64,000 bases of DNA from Bradyrhizobium sp. WSM1417. GTDB lineage: Bacteria > Pseudomonadota > Alphaproteobacteria > Rhizobiales > Xanthobacteraceae. This document shows, piece after piece, positions 42,345-50,386 of the stretch. The notes under the pieces were generated by a model. That model worked only from the letters and a program-made list of their open reading frames with translations. It had not been told where the DNA came from and did not search any database. Numbering within the stretch: position 1 is the first letter of the stretch; each line of letters opens with the position of its first letter. The stretch is from positions 3,400,392 to 3,464,391 of the forward strand of contig NZ_KI911783.1 in assembly GCF_000515415.1 (NCBI RefSeq), read 5' to 3'. Made by a program: the position numbers and the translations under genes.

Positions 42345-43742
42345 ATGTCCCCGCGCCTGAAGCTGCGAGATATCGCGTTCTTCGAACGTCCCGTGCATTT
42401 CGCGCGGCCGTTCCGCTTCGGCGCGATCACCATCAATGCGACACCGCAGCTCTACGTGCGGGTCGAGATCGAGGTCGAGGGCAGGGGAAGTGCATTCGGG
42501 GCGAGCGCCGAGCTGCTGGTGCCGAAATGGTTCGACAAGCGGCCGGAGCTGTCGCCGGCGCAGACCGTCGATGATTTGCGCCGCTCGCTGGAGATCGCGC
42601 GGGGGCTTTATCTCGCGCGAACCGGATTTCTGACGGCATTCGATCTGCATGCATCGTGCGTCGGTGCCCAGGTCGCAACCTGTGCGAAAAAGAACATTCC
42701 GGCGCTTGCCGCGGCCTACGGCCCTGCGGAAATCGACAAAGCGATCCTCGACGCGCTGCTCCGTGCCGCCGAGACCAATTTTTTCGACGGCATGGCCGGC
42801 AACATCGCCGGCATCGATGCGCGGCTTTCGCCCGACCTGAAGGACACGGATCTCAAGGCGTTTCTATCCGGCCGGAAGCCGCTGGCGCGCGTTGCCATCA
42901 GGCATACCGTCGGTCTCGACGACACCGTTGAAGGCCAGGGCGGAGTTGCGGATCCCCACGAGAACTCCGGTGCAAGATACTTCAAGCTGAAGCTGTCGGG
43001 GGACCCCGTCGCCGATGCAGCGCGGCTGGCGCGCATTGGCAAGGAGCTCGATGCGCTGGACCGTGACTACAAGGTCACGCTCGATGCCAACGAGCAATAT
43101 GCCGATTTAGCAGCCTTGCATGAACTCATCGGCCGGCTCGACCATGATCCCGCGCTGCGATCGATTTCATCCAGGCTGCTCTATATCGAGCAGCCGATGC
43201 CGCGCGATGTCACGAGGCAGTCGCCGCTCGGCTCGCTCGCGACGCGCGGCTTCATCATCGACGAAGCCGACGATTCCTACGACGCGTTTCCTGCGGCACG
43301 GGCGCTTGGGTATCACGGCATCTCCTCGAAATCCTGCAAAGGGCTTTACAAGTCCATCGTCAACGCGACGCGCGCGGCGAAATGGAGCGTGGCCGGCGAA
43401 AGATTCTTCGTGACCGGCGAGGACCTGACCTGCCAGGCGGGCCTCGCCGTGCAGCAGGACCTTGCGCTCGGTGCCTTCATCGGCATCACCCATGCCGAAC
43501 GTAACGGCCACCATTACGTCGATGGCTTCGGTGATACGCCCGCCGCTGAAGCCCATGCCTTCGCGGCCGCGCATCCCGATCTCTATGCGGATGCAGGGCA
43601 GGGCATTCGTCTCTCCATTCACAGCGGCGATCTCCTGACGGGATCGCTTCACACGACAGGCTTTGCGACGTCGGTCCATCCGGATTGGTCGGCGCTTCGC
43701 CCGCTCGAACAGCCACAATCACTCTGGGAGCAATCGGCATGA
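42345..43742 (+). CDS. Enolase-superfamily (mandelate racemase/muconate lactonizing-like) enzyme
   Basis: A 465-residue protein of the enolase superfamily, longer than the usual 370-400 residues. The likely catalytic lysines are in RYFKLKLSG, and the metal ligands are Asp in VTLDANEQY, Glu in LYIEQPMP and Asp/Glu in FIIDEADDSYD. A C-terminal Lys lies in SSKSCKG. Such enzymes abstract a proton alpha to a carboxylate, for example dehydrating or isomerising sugar acids. ATG 42345 is chosen because an alternative GTG (42303) lies at the repeat edge. It overlaps the next gene by ATGA, the first step of a four-gene operon. Confidence 0.8.
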   Translation: MSPRLKLRDIAFFERPVHFARPFRFGAITINATPQLYVRVEIEVEGRGSAFGASAELLVPKWFDKRPELSPAQTVDDLRRSLEIARGLYLARTGFLTAFDLHASCVGAQVATCAKKNIPALAAAYGPAEIDKAILDALLRAAETNFFDGMAGNIAGIDARLSPDLKDTDLKAFLSGRKPLARVAIRHTVGLDDTVEGQGGVADPHENSGARYFKLKLSGDPVADAARLARIGKELDALDRDYKVTLDANEQYADLAALHELIGRLDHDPALRSISSRLLYIEQPMPRDVTRQSPLGSLATRGFIIDEADDSYDAFPAARALGYHGISSKSCKGLYKSIVNATRAAKWSVAGERFFVTGEDLTCQAGLAVQQDLALGAFIGITHAERNGHHYVDGFGDTPAAEAHAFAAAHPDLYADAGQGIRLSIHSGDLLTGSLHTTGFATSVHPDWSALRPLEQPQSLWEQSA

Positions 43743-44890
43743 CCACCCAACGCCTCGGCCTCATCATGAACGGCGTCACCGGCCGCATGGGCCTCAACCA
43801 GCATCTGATCCGCTCGATCGTCGCGATTCGCGAGCAGGGCGGCGTCCGCTTGAAGAACGGCGACCGCGTGATGCCGGACCCGATCCTGGTCGGCCGCAGC
43901 GCCGAGAAGGTCGAGGGGCTCGCCAAGCGCTACAACATCACGCGCTGGACCACGGATCTCGACGCCGCCCTCGCTGACAAGAACGACACCATGTTCTTCG
44001 ATGCCGCAACCACGCAGGCGCGCCCCGGGCTGCTGACCCAGGCCATCAATGCCGGCAAGCACGTCTATTGCGAGAAGCCGATCGCGACGAACTTCGAGGC
44101 GGCGCTCGAGGTCGTCAAGCTCGCCAATTCCAAGGGCATCAAGCACGGCACGGTGCAGGACAAGCTGTTCCTGCCCGGCCTGAAGAAGATTGCCTTCCTG
44201 CGCGACTCCGGCTTCTTCGGCCGCATCCTCTCGGTGCGCGGCGAGTTCGGCTATTGGGTGTTCGAAGGTGGCTGGCAGGAGGCGCAGCGGCCGTCATGGA
44301 ATTATCGCGACGAGGACGGCGGCGGCATCATCCTCGACATGGTTTGCCACTGGCGCTACGTGCTCGACAATCTCTTCGGCGAGGTCGAGAGCGTGAGCTG
44401 CATCGGCAACACCGACATCCCGGAGCGTTTCGACGAGCAGGGCAAGAAGTACAAGGCGACCGCGGACGACTCCGCCTATGCCACGTTCCAGCTCAAGGGC
44501 GGCGCCATCGCCCACATCAATATGTCCTGGGTGACGCGCGTCTATCGCGACGATCTCGTCACCTTCCAGGTTGACGGCACACTCGGCTCGGCCGTCGCCG
44601 GCCTTTCCGACTGCATGATCCAGGCGCGGCAGGCGACGCCCCGGCCGGTGTGGAATCCCGACGAGAAGCGGCTGCACGATTTCTACGGCGACTGGCAGAA
44701 ACTGCCTGACAACGTCACCTACGACAACGGCTTCAAGGAGCAGTGGGAGATGTTCATCCGCCACGTCTATGAAGATGCGCCCTACAAGTTCACGCTGCTC
44801 GAAGGCGTCAAGGGCGTGCAGCTCGCCGAATGCGCGCTCAAGAGCTGGAAGGAGCGGCGCTGGATCGATGTCGCGCCGATCAAGGTCTGA
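43739..44890 (+). CDS. Gfo/Idh/MocA-family NAD(P)-dependent oxidoreductase
   Basis: A 383-residue enzyme. The N-terminal Rossmann part (LGLIMNGVTGRMGLNQHLIRS) is followed by the family signature GKHVYCEKPIATN with the catalytic Lys, and a C-terminal domain with DGGGIILDMVCHWRYVLDNLFG (the candidate active-site His). Members oxidise or reduce sugars or inositols. Compared with the usual GxGxxG motif, the cofactor loop reads NGVTGRMG. Start ATG overlaps the previous stop (ATGA). It is co-transcribed with a DUF993 protein and a TIM-barrel isomerase; substrate unknown. Confidence 0.87.
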   Translation: MTTQRLGLIMNGVTGRMGLNQHLIRSIVAIREQGGVRLKNGDRVMPDPILVGRSAEKVEGLAKRYNITRWTTDLDAALADKNDTMFFDAATTQARPGLLTQAINAGKHVYCEKPIATNFEAALEVVKLANSKGIKHGTVQDKLFLPGLKKIAFLRDSGFFGRILSVRGEFGYWVFEGGWQEAQRPSWNYRDEDGGGIILDMVCHWRYVLDNLFGEVESVSCIGNTDIPERFDEQGKKYKATADDSAYATFQLKGGAIAHINMSWVTRVYRDDLVTFQVDGTLGSAVAGLSDCMIQARQATPRPVWNPDEKRLHDFYGDWQKLPDNVTYDNGFKEQWEMFIRHVYEDAPYKFTLLEGVKGVQLAECALKSWKERRWIDVAPIKV

Positions 44891-44900
44891 GGAGGGAATA

Positions 44901-46091
44901 ATGAACAAGCCCGTCCTGTCGATGTCGTCCCTGTCGCTCAAACTGCCGAAGGCCGATCGCTCGATCGAGACCTACCGGCTCGCGGCCTCGCGAAGCTTTC
45001 CCGCAAAGCTTGAGGGCCCGCTGAACCGCATCGCGTTCTCGGCCGTCCATACCGTGACCGATCCCTTCGCCGACAACGACCCGTGGCTCTCCGCTGCCGT
45101 CGACTGGGACAAGACCATCGCCTTCCGCGAGCACGTCTGGGACCTCGGGCTCGGCGTTGCGGAAGCCATGGACACTGCGCAGCGTGGTATGGGATTGGAC
45201 TGGCCGACCTCGCTGGAGTTGATCACGCGCTCGGTGTCTGCCGCCAAGCGACGCAACGCGTTGGTGTTCTCCGGCGCTGGCACGGACCATCTCGCGGTCG
45301 AGGACGCCAAAAATCTCGACGACGTGATCCGCGCCTATGAGGAGCAGATATCGGCTGTCGAGAAGGTCGGCGGCCGCATCATTTTGATGGCGTCACGCGC
45401 GCTGGCGAAGCTGGGCCGTAATGCCGACGATTACGCAAGGGTCTATGACCGCGTGCTGTCGCAGGTTCGCGAGCCCGTGATCATCCACTGGCTCGGCGAC
45501 ATGTTCGATCCGGCGCTAACGGGCTATTGGGGCACCAGCGATCTCGACAAGGCGATGGATATTGCGGTCGCCATCATCAACGGCAACGCCGCCAAGGTCG
45601 ACGGTGTCAAGGTTTCGCTGCTCGACAAGCAGCGCGAGATCGACATGCGCCGTCGTCTCGACAAGCGCATCAAGATGTACACGGGCGACGACTTCAATTA
45701 CGCGGAGCTGATCGCCGGCGACGAACAGGGCTTTTCGCACGCGCTGCTCGGCATTTTTGACGCGATCGCGCCGGCGGCGTCCTACGCCTTGTCGCGGTTG
45801 GCTGCTGGTGACGAAGCGGGCTTCCACGACGTGCTGGGGCCGACGGTGCCGCTGTCGCGGCACATCTTCAAAGCGCCGACGCGGTTCTACAAGACCGGCG
45901 TGGTGTTCATGGCCTATCTCAACGGCCACCAGGACCACTTCACCATGGTCGGCGGGCAGGAGAGCACGCGCTCGACGCTGCATCTGGCCGAGCTGTTCCG
46001 ACTGGCCGACAAGGCCGGGCTGCTCGCCGATCCGGAGCTGGCGACGCTGCGGATGAAGGCGGTGCTCTCAACGCACGGAATCGAATCCTGA
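44901..46091 (+). CDS. DUF993-family protein (aldolase/dihydrodipicolinate synthase-like fold)
   Basis: A 396-residue protein that I place in the DUF993 family, thought to have a dihydrodipicolinate-synthase-like TIM barrel. Notable segments are RIAFSAVHTVTDPFADNDPW, KRRNALVFSGAGTDHLAVED, EPVIIHWLGDMFDPALTGYWG and AAKVDGVKVSLLDKQREID, where the Lys of DGVKVSLLD is a candidate Schiff-base residue. If that is right it would be an aldolase or lyase acting on the product of the neighbouring oxidoreductase. GGAGGG lies 6 bases upstream, and its stop overlaps the next start (TGATG). Function not established. Confidence 0.72.
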   Translation: MNKPVLSMSSLSLKLPKADRSIETYRLAASRSFPAKLEGPLNRIAFSAVHTVTDPFADNDPWLSAAVDWDKTIAFREHVWDLGLGVAEAMDTAQRGMGLDWPTSLELITRSVSAAKRRNALVFSGAGTDHLAVEDAKNLDDVIRAYEEQISAVEKVGGRIILMASRALAKLGRNADDYARVYDRVLSQVREPVIIHWLGDMFDPALTGYWGTSDLDKAMDIAVAIINGNAAKVDGVKVSLLDKQREIDMRRRLDKRIKMYTGDDFNYAELIAGDEQGFSHALLGIFDAIAPAASYALSRLAAGDEAGFHDVLGPTVPLSRHIFKAPTRFYKTGVVFMAYLNGHQDHFTMVGGQESTRSTLHLAELFRLADKAGLLADPELATLRMKAVLSTHGIES

Positions 46092-46954
46092 TGCGTGATT
46101 TCGCGTCCGACCATCGCTGGTTGTCGCTCAACACGGCGACGATCCGCAAGCAGGGTGACCTCGTCGAGATCGTCGAGGCCTGTGCCAGGCACGGCATCCG
46201 CGCCATCGATCCCTGGCGCGACCAGGTCGCAGCCGTCGGCCTCGATCGCGCCGCGCGCGCGGTGCGCGAGGCCGGCCTCGATCTCTCAGGCTATTGCCGT
46301 GGCGGTATGTTCACCTCCGACGCATCGCGGCGGGTCGAGGTGCGCGACGATAACCGGCGCTGCGTTGATGAAGCCAAGGCGCTGGGAGCACCCTGCATCG
46401 TTCTCGTCGTCGGCGGCCTGCCGCAATATTCGCGGCCTGGCAGCGAGGCGTCGAAGGACATTGCCGGCGCGCGGACGCAGGTCGAGGAGGCGCTCGCCGA
46501 AATGCTCGACTACGCCAAACAGGCCAAGCTGCCGCTGGCGATCGAGCCGCTGCATCCGGCCTATGCGGCGGACCGCGCCTGCGTCAACACGACGAAGCAG
46601 GCGCTCGACATCTGCGACCGGCTTGATCCTGGTCGCAGCGGCATGCTCGGCGTCGCGCTCGACGTCTATCACATCTGGTGGGATCCCGAACTGATGGGGC
46701 AGATCGCGCGCGCCAGCCGAGATCGCCTGCTGGCCTTCCATGTCTGCGACTGGCTGGTGCCGACCAGGGACATTCTCAACGACCGCGGCATGATGGGCGA
46801 CGGCGTGATCGACATCAAATCGGTGCGCGAAGCGGTCGAAGCACAGGGCTTTGCCGGCTATTCGGAGATCGAAATCTTCTCCAACGAGTGGTGGAGTAAA
46901 CCGATGGACGAGGTGCTGCAAACCTGTATCGCGCGGCACAAGACGGCGGTTTAG
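46091..46954 (+). CDS. Sugar phosphate isomerase/epimerase-family TIM-barrel protein
   Basis: A 287-residue xylose-isomerase-like TIM barrel. Metal ligands expected from the fold are Glu in LPLAIEPLHPAYAAD, Asp in GVALDVYHIWWDPEL, His in LLAFHVCDWLVP and Glu near the C terminus in YSEIEIFSNEWWS. Members isomerise or epimerise keto-sugars. It overlaps the DUF993 gene by one base (TGATG) and ends the operon. A hairpin lies at 47021. Confidence 0.87.
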   Translation: MRDFASDHRWLSLNTATIRKQGDLVEIVEACARHGIRAIDPWRDQVAAVGLDRAARAVREAGLDLSGYCRGGMFTSDASRRVEVRDDNRRCVDEAKALGAPCIVLVVGGLPQYSRPGSEASKDIAGARTQVEEALAEMLDYAKQAKLPLAIEPLHPAYAADRACVNTTKQALDICDRLDPGRSGMLGVALDVYHIWWDPELMGQIARASRDRLLAFHVCDWLVPTRDILNDRGMMGDGVIDIKSVREAVEAQGFAGYSEIEIFSNEWWSKPMDEVLQTCIARHKTAV

Positions 46955-47020
46955 GCCTTCCAGGGTTTGTTGCGCGCGGCGGCGCCGATGGCCTGAGATG
47001 TCAAACGGTTGCGCGCAATC

Positions 47021-47041
47021 ACCGGCGCATCCCGCGCCGGT
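47021..47041. terminator. Hairpin between convergent isomerase and P450 genes
   Basis: ACCGGCGC-ATCCC-GCGCCGGT is an 8-bp perfect stem. No T run follows directly, but a T-rich stretch lies at 47063-47082 on the plus strand. It could end the four-gene operon; the assignment is tentative. Confidence 0.4.
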
Positions 47042-47091
47042 AACCTTCTACTGTGCACGGGGTTGTTTTCGCGTTTTTTTGTTGTGAGGCC

Positions 47092-48312
47092 TCAGCCGAT
47101 CGCGCAGGGCACGCTCAAGAAGCCGCGGAACCGCACCCGTCCGCCCCTGACCGGCTGTCCGCTCACGGCATAATTCGGGAAGCGCGCCAAGAAGCGTGAG
47201 ACCGCGATGGCGCCTTCCAGCCGCGCCAGCGCCATGCCGGCGCATTGATGCGCGCCGGTGGCGAAGGCGAGATGCCGGTTCGGCGTGCGTGCGATGTCGA
47301 AGCTCTCGGGGTGCGGAAACTGCGCGGGATCGCGGTTGGCCGCGCCGATGCACAGCGTGATCGACGTGCCGGCATCGAGCATGACGCCGCCAAGCTCGGC
47401 CCGCTCCGTGGTCATGCGGTTGCCGAGCTGGTTCGAGCTCTCGTAGCGCAGCATCTCTTCGACCGCAGTCTTGATCAGCTCGGGGTGGTCGATCAGCCGC
47501 CGCTTCTGATCCGGATTCCGGTCGAGCGCCACGAGGCCGTTGCCGATCAGGTTGGTGGTGGTCTCGTGGCCCGCGTTGAGCAGGAAGATGCAGTTGTGCA
47601 GCAACTCTTTCTCGGTCAGCCGCTCGCCGTTGTCCTCGCCCTTGATCAGTCGCGTCAGCACGTCGCGTTCGGGGTTGCCAGGCTTCGCTCGTCGGCGTGC
47701 GACCAGCGTTTCGAGATAGGCGAGAAAATCCGTCACGGCCTTGTTGCCGCGGGCAGCGACTTCAGGCGCCACCACCGGTTCGAGGGCGCCCAGGATCGCC
47801 AGCGACCAGTCGCGCAGCGGCGCGCGCTCGTCATGGGGCACGTCGAGCAGATTGCCGATCACCTCGATGGGGATCGAGGCGGCGAAATCCTCGATCAGTT
47901 CGCAATCACCTTTGACGGCGATGGCGTCGAGCAGGTCGTCGACCAGCTTGACGATATCAGGCTCCATCCCCGTGATCGCGCGCGGCGACAGCGCGCCCAT
48001 GATCAGGCGCCGCACGCGCGTATGCGCCGGCGGATCGTTGAAGACGAGGCTGGTGGTGTGGTGCTCGTAGAGCGGTGTGTCGCCGTATTTCGGCGCGAAC
48101 TCGCGCTTCTTGTCCGAGCTGAACGATTTTGTGTTCTTGTAGGTCGTGACGAGGTCGTCATAGCGGGTCAGGAACACGGTGCCGTTGCGTAGGCGCTTGA
48201 CCGGCTCGTTCTCCCGCAGTGCACGATAGGTCGGGTAGGGATCGTCGTAGAATTCCGGCGTCAGCTTCTCCAGATCGAAACTGGCCGCCAGTTCGTTCGC
48301 ACTTGCGTTCAT
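47092..48312 (-). CDS. Cytochrome P450
   Basis: A 406-residue soluble bacterial P450. Landmarks are the C-helix HTRVRRL, the I-helix LLNAGHETTTN with the oxygen-activating Glu-Thr pair, the K-helix EEMLRYES (ExxR) and the heme loop FATGAHQCAGMALAR with the thiolate Cys. It should hydroxylate an unknown substrate with electrons from a ferredoxin and reductase; none is adjacent. I start at ATG 48312, which gives the usual class length; the open frame extends to a GTG at 48375. It is divergent from a split TPP-dependent decarboxylase across 107 bp. Confidence 0.88.
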   Translation of the reverse strand: MNASANELAASFDLEKLTPEFYDDPYPTYRALRENEPVKRLRNGTVFLTRYDDLVTTYKNTKSFSSDKKREFAPKYGDTPLYEHHTTSLVFNDPPAHTRVRRLIMGALSPRAITGMEPDIVKLVDDLLDAIAVKGDCELIEDFAASIPIEVIGNLLDVPHDERAPLRDWSLAILGALEPVVAPEVAARGNKAVTDFLAYLETLVARRRAKPGNPERDVLTRLIKGEDNGERLTEKELLHNCIFLLNAGHETTTNLIGNGLVALDRNPDQKRRLIDHPELIKTAVEEMLRYESSNQLGNRMTTERAELGGVMLDAGTSITLCIGAANRDPAQFPHPESFDIARTPNRHLAFATGAHQCAGMALARLEGAIAVSRFLARFPNYAVSGQPVRGGRVRFRGFLSVPCAIG

Positions 48313-48419
48313 GCCGCCATACTCGCCGGTTGAGTCCGATATGCTGTATTCGCTCTTTTGAGCGGGTCGGTTCACCGTCTACAGTCGAGCCGTGATTTGC
48401 AAGCCGACCGGACACGAAA

Positions 48420-48962
48420 ATGCTCGCCCGCGCTGACGCTGCCGACACGGCTCCTTCATGGCCAGACGATATCTTCGCGGCCCTGCAACGCTTCGACGTT
48501 CGGCAGGTGCCTTACGTGCCCGACGCCGGCCATTCGAGGCTGATCCAGCGCGTGCTGGCATCGTCCACGATGCGCGGCATTCCGCTGACGACGGAGGAGG
48601 AGGGCGTGGCGCTGCTCGCCGGCGCCTGGACGGGTGGCCAGCGCGGCGTGCTGTTGATGCAGTCGAGCGGGGTCGGCAATTGCATCAACATGCTGTCGCT
48701 GATCCCGATCCTGCGCTTTCCCTTCCTCACCCTGGTGACCATGCGTGGCGAGTGGGGCGAGTTTAATCCGTGGCAGGTGCCGATGGGATCGACCACGCAG
48801 GGCGTGTTCGAGCTCTCGGGCGTCAAGGTGCTGCGGGCGTCTAACGCAGCCGAGGTGCCGGCAGTGTTAGAGGCGGCGGCCGCGCAGGCCTACCACGCGC
48901 TCACGCCCACCGCCGTCCTGCTGTCGCAGCGCCTGATCGGCGCCAAGGTTTTCACCAAATGA
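48420..48962 (+). CDS. TPP-dependent decarboxylase, pyrimidine-binding subunit
   Basis: A 180-residue protein equivalent to the N-terminal TPP-binding domain of sulfopyruvate or phosphonopyruvate decarboxylases. The activating Glu of the PYR domain is in PLTTEEEGVALLAGAW, followed by LLMQSSGVGNCINML. It needs the partner encoded next to it for the TPP diphosphate site. The genes overlap by ATGA, so the two chains are made together. The substrate is a 2-oxo acid of unknown kind. Confidence 0.78.
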   Translation: MLARADAADTAPSWPDDIFAALQRFDVRQVPYVPDAGHSRLIQRVLASSTMRGIPLTTEEEGVALLAGAWTGGQRGVLLMQSSGVGNCINMLSLIPILRFPFLTLVTMRGEWGEFNPWQVPMGSTTQGVFELSGVKVLRASNAAEVPAVLEAAAAQAYHALTPTAVLLSQRLIGAKVFTK

Positions 48963-49549
48963 GCAAGGCCAATCTCCTCGACCGCCGTCAGGTGGTGTCC
49001 ACGCTTCTCGCGGACCGCAAGGATGTGGTTGCGATCGGCGGCCTCGGCGCCTCCACCAACGACATGTGCGCGGCCGGCGACCATGCACGGAATTTCTACC
49101 TCTGGGGCGGCATGGGCGGGGCGGCGATGATCGGCCTGGGCCTCGCTTTGGCGCAGCCAAAATTGCCGGTGCTGGTCATCACCGGCGACGGCGAGATGCT
49201 GATGGGCCTGGGCAGCCTTGCCACCATCGGCCTGCAAAAGCCGTCCAATCTTTCGATCGCGGTGCTCGACAATGAGGCCTATGGCGAAACCGGGGGCCAG
49301 ACCAGCCACACGGCCGCGGCCGCCGATCTGGTCGGCGTCGCCAAGGCCTGCGGCATCGGGGATAGCCGGTCTGTGACGACCATGGCCGAGGTCGAGGCCT
49401 TCGCCAAAGCCGTCCACGACGTTACGGCCGGGCCGCGCTTTGCCAATGTGAAGATCGACAGCGCCAATCTGGAGCGGATCTTGCCGAGCCGGGATGGGAC
49501 CTACATCCTGAACCGAATTCGCGGCGACCTCGGTTTTCAGCCAATCTAG
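48959..49549 (+). CDS. TPP-dependent decarboxylase, diphosphate-binding subunit
   Basis: A 196-residue protein with the C-terminal TPP domain. The Mg/TPP motif runs from ITGDGEMLMGLGSLA to AVLDNEAYGETGGQ. GMGGAAMIGLGLALAQPKLPV is the usual preceding glycine-rich part. With the preceding subunit it resembles the two-chain sulfopyruvate decarboxylase (ComDE), or a split phosphonopyruvate decarboxylase. No phosphonate or sulfonate genes adjoin it, so the substrate stays open. Confidence 0.8.
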   Translation: MSKANLLDRRQVVSTLLADRKDVVAIGGLGASTNDMCAAGDHARNFYLWGGMGGAAMIGLGLALAQPKLPVLVITGDGEMLMGLGSLATIGLQKPSNLSIAVLDNEAYGETGGQTSHTAAAADLVGVAKACGIGDSRSVTTMAEVEAFAKAVHDVTAGPRFANVKIDSANLERILPSRDGTYILNRIRGDLGFQPI

Positions 49550-49663
49550 GCGGGCCTTCTGGCGCTCCCGTCCTGCACGGGGACCGTGTAGGCGAGGTCA
49601 ATTTCAATTGGAATTACAACGCACTCAGGTTGCGATGCAGCATAGTGCTTGACTTTTGCGTGG

Positions 49664-49679
49664 GTGAGTGCTTACTCAC
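49664..49679. promoter_or_regulatory. Palindromic operator overlapping the TetR promoter
   Basis: GTGAGTGCTTACTCAC has 6-bp inverted arms around GCTT. It lies over the probable -10 element (TTACTC, 49672-49677) that follows TTGACT (49649-49654) at 17-bp spacing. The position suits self-repression by the downstream TetR regulator. Confidence 0.6.
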
Positions 49680-49683
49680 TAGC

Positions 49684-50385
49684 ATGAGCTCATTGCGTAT
49701 GACGAGCGACCTGAGGCGTCAATTGATCCTCGGCGCCGCAAAGCGTTGCTTTGCCCGGCACGGCTATACCGGCACCACGACCAAGAGCGTGGCGGCCGCC
49801 GCTGCCATTTCCGAGGCGCTGTTGTTCAAGCATTTCCCGTCCAAGGCCGCGCTGTACGCCGAAATTCTCAGCGACGAATGCGAGGCGGACCCGGCGCTGA
49901 TGGAGCTGCTCGAACGTGAGCCGTCGACCGCCACGTTGGTCGAACTGATCCGCGGCATGGTGGGGCATTTCATGCACGTCGCCGACGGGCCCGACCAGGA
50001 AGAGGCCCAGCGCCTGCGACTGATGACCACGAGTCATTTGGATGATGGCGAATTTGCCCGTTTGCTATATGCCAAGATCGAAACGCTGATCGGGGCGGCC
50101 TTCGTCGCCTCGCTTAAGCGTGCGGTTGCCGCGGGGGACGCGCGGCCATACAACGGCGAACCGCTCAACCTGTTCTGGTTTGCGCATCACACCGTGATGA
50201 CGGCTGCGCTGACCAGGCTGCCGGTCACGCCGTGTCTCGCTTACGGCAAGGCGAACGACCTCGAGCGGCAGCTCTGTGAGTTTCTCCTGAGGGGTATCGG
50301 ACTTAACGACGCCGCAATTGCTTCGCATTTAGGCCGCGATCAGGCCGCGTGTGCGAACAAGACGGCGATTGCAGAGAGTGCATGA
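49684..50385 (+). CDS. TetR-family repressor of the adjacent RND efflux operon
   Basis: A 233-residue regulator. The DNA-binding part is LRRQLILGAAKRCFARHGYTGTTTKSVAAAAAISEALLFKHFPSKAALYAEIL. It lies 1 base before the efflux adaptor gene on the same strand, so the three genes probably form one transcript that the regulator represses until a ligand binds. ATG 49684 sits only 4 bases after a palindrome that overlaps the promoter; the transcript may be leaderless or nearly so. Confidence 0.85.
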   Translation: MSSLRMTSDLRRQLILGAAKRCFARHGYTGTTTKSVAAAAAISEALLFKHFPSKAALYAEILSDECEADPALMELLEREPSTATLVELIRGMVGHFMHVADGPDQEEAQRLRLMTTSHLDDGEFARLLYAKIETLIGAAFVASLKRAVAAGDARPYNGEPLNLFWFAHHTVMTAALTRLPVTPCLAYGKANDLERQLCEFLLRGIGLNDAAIASHLGRDQAACANKTAIAESA

Positions 50386-50386
50386 C

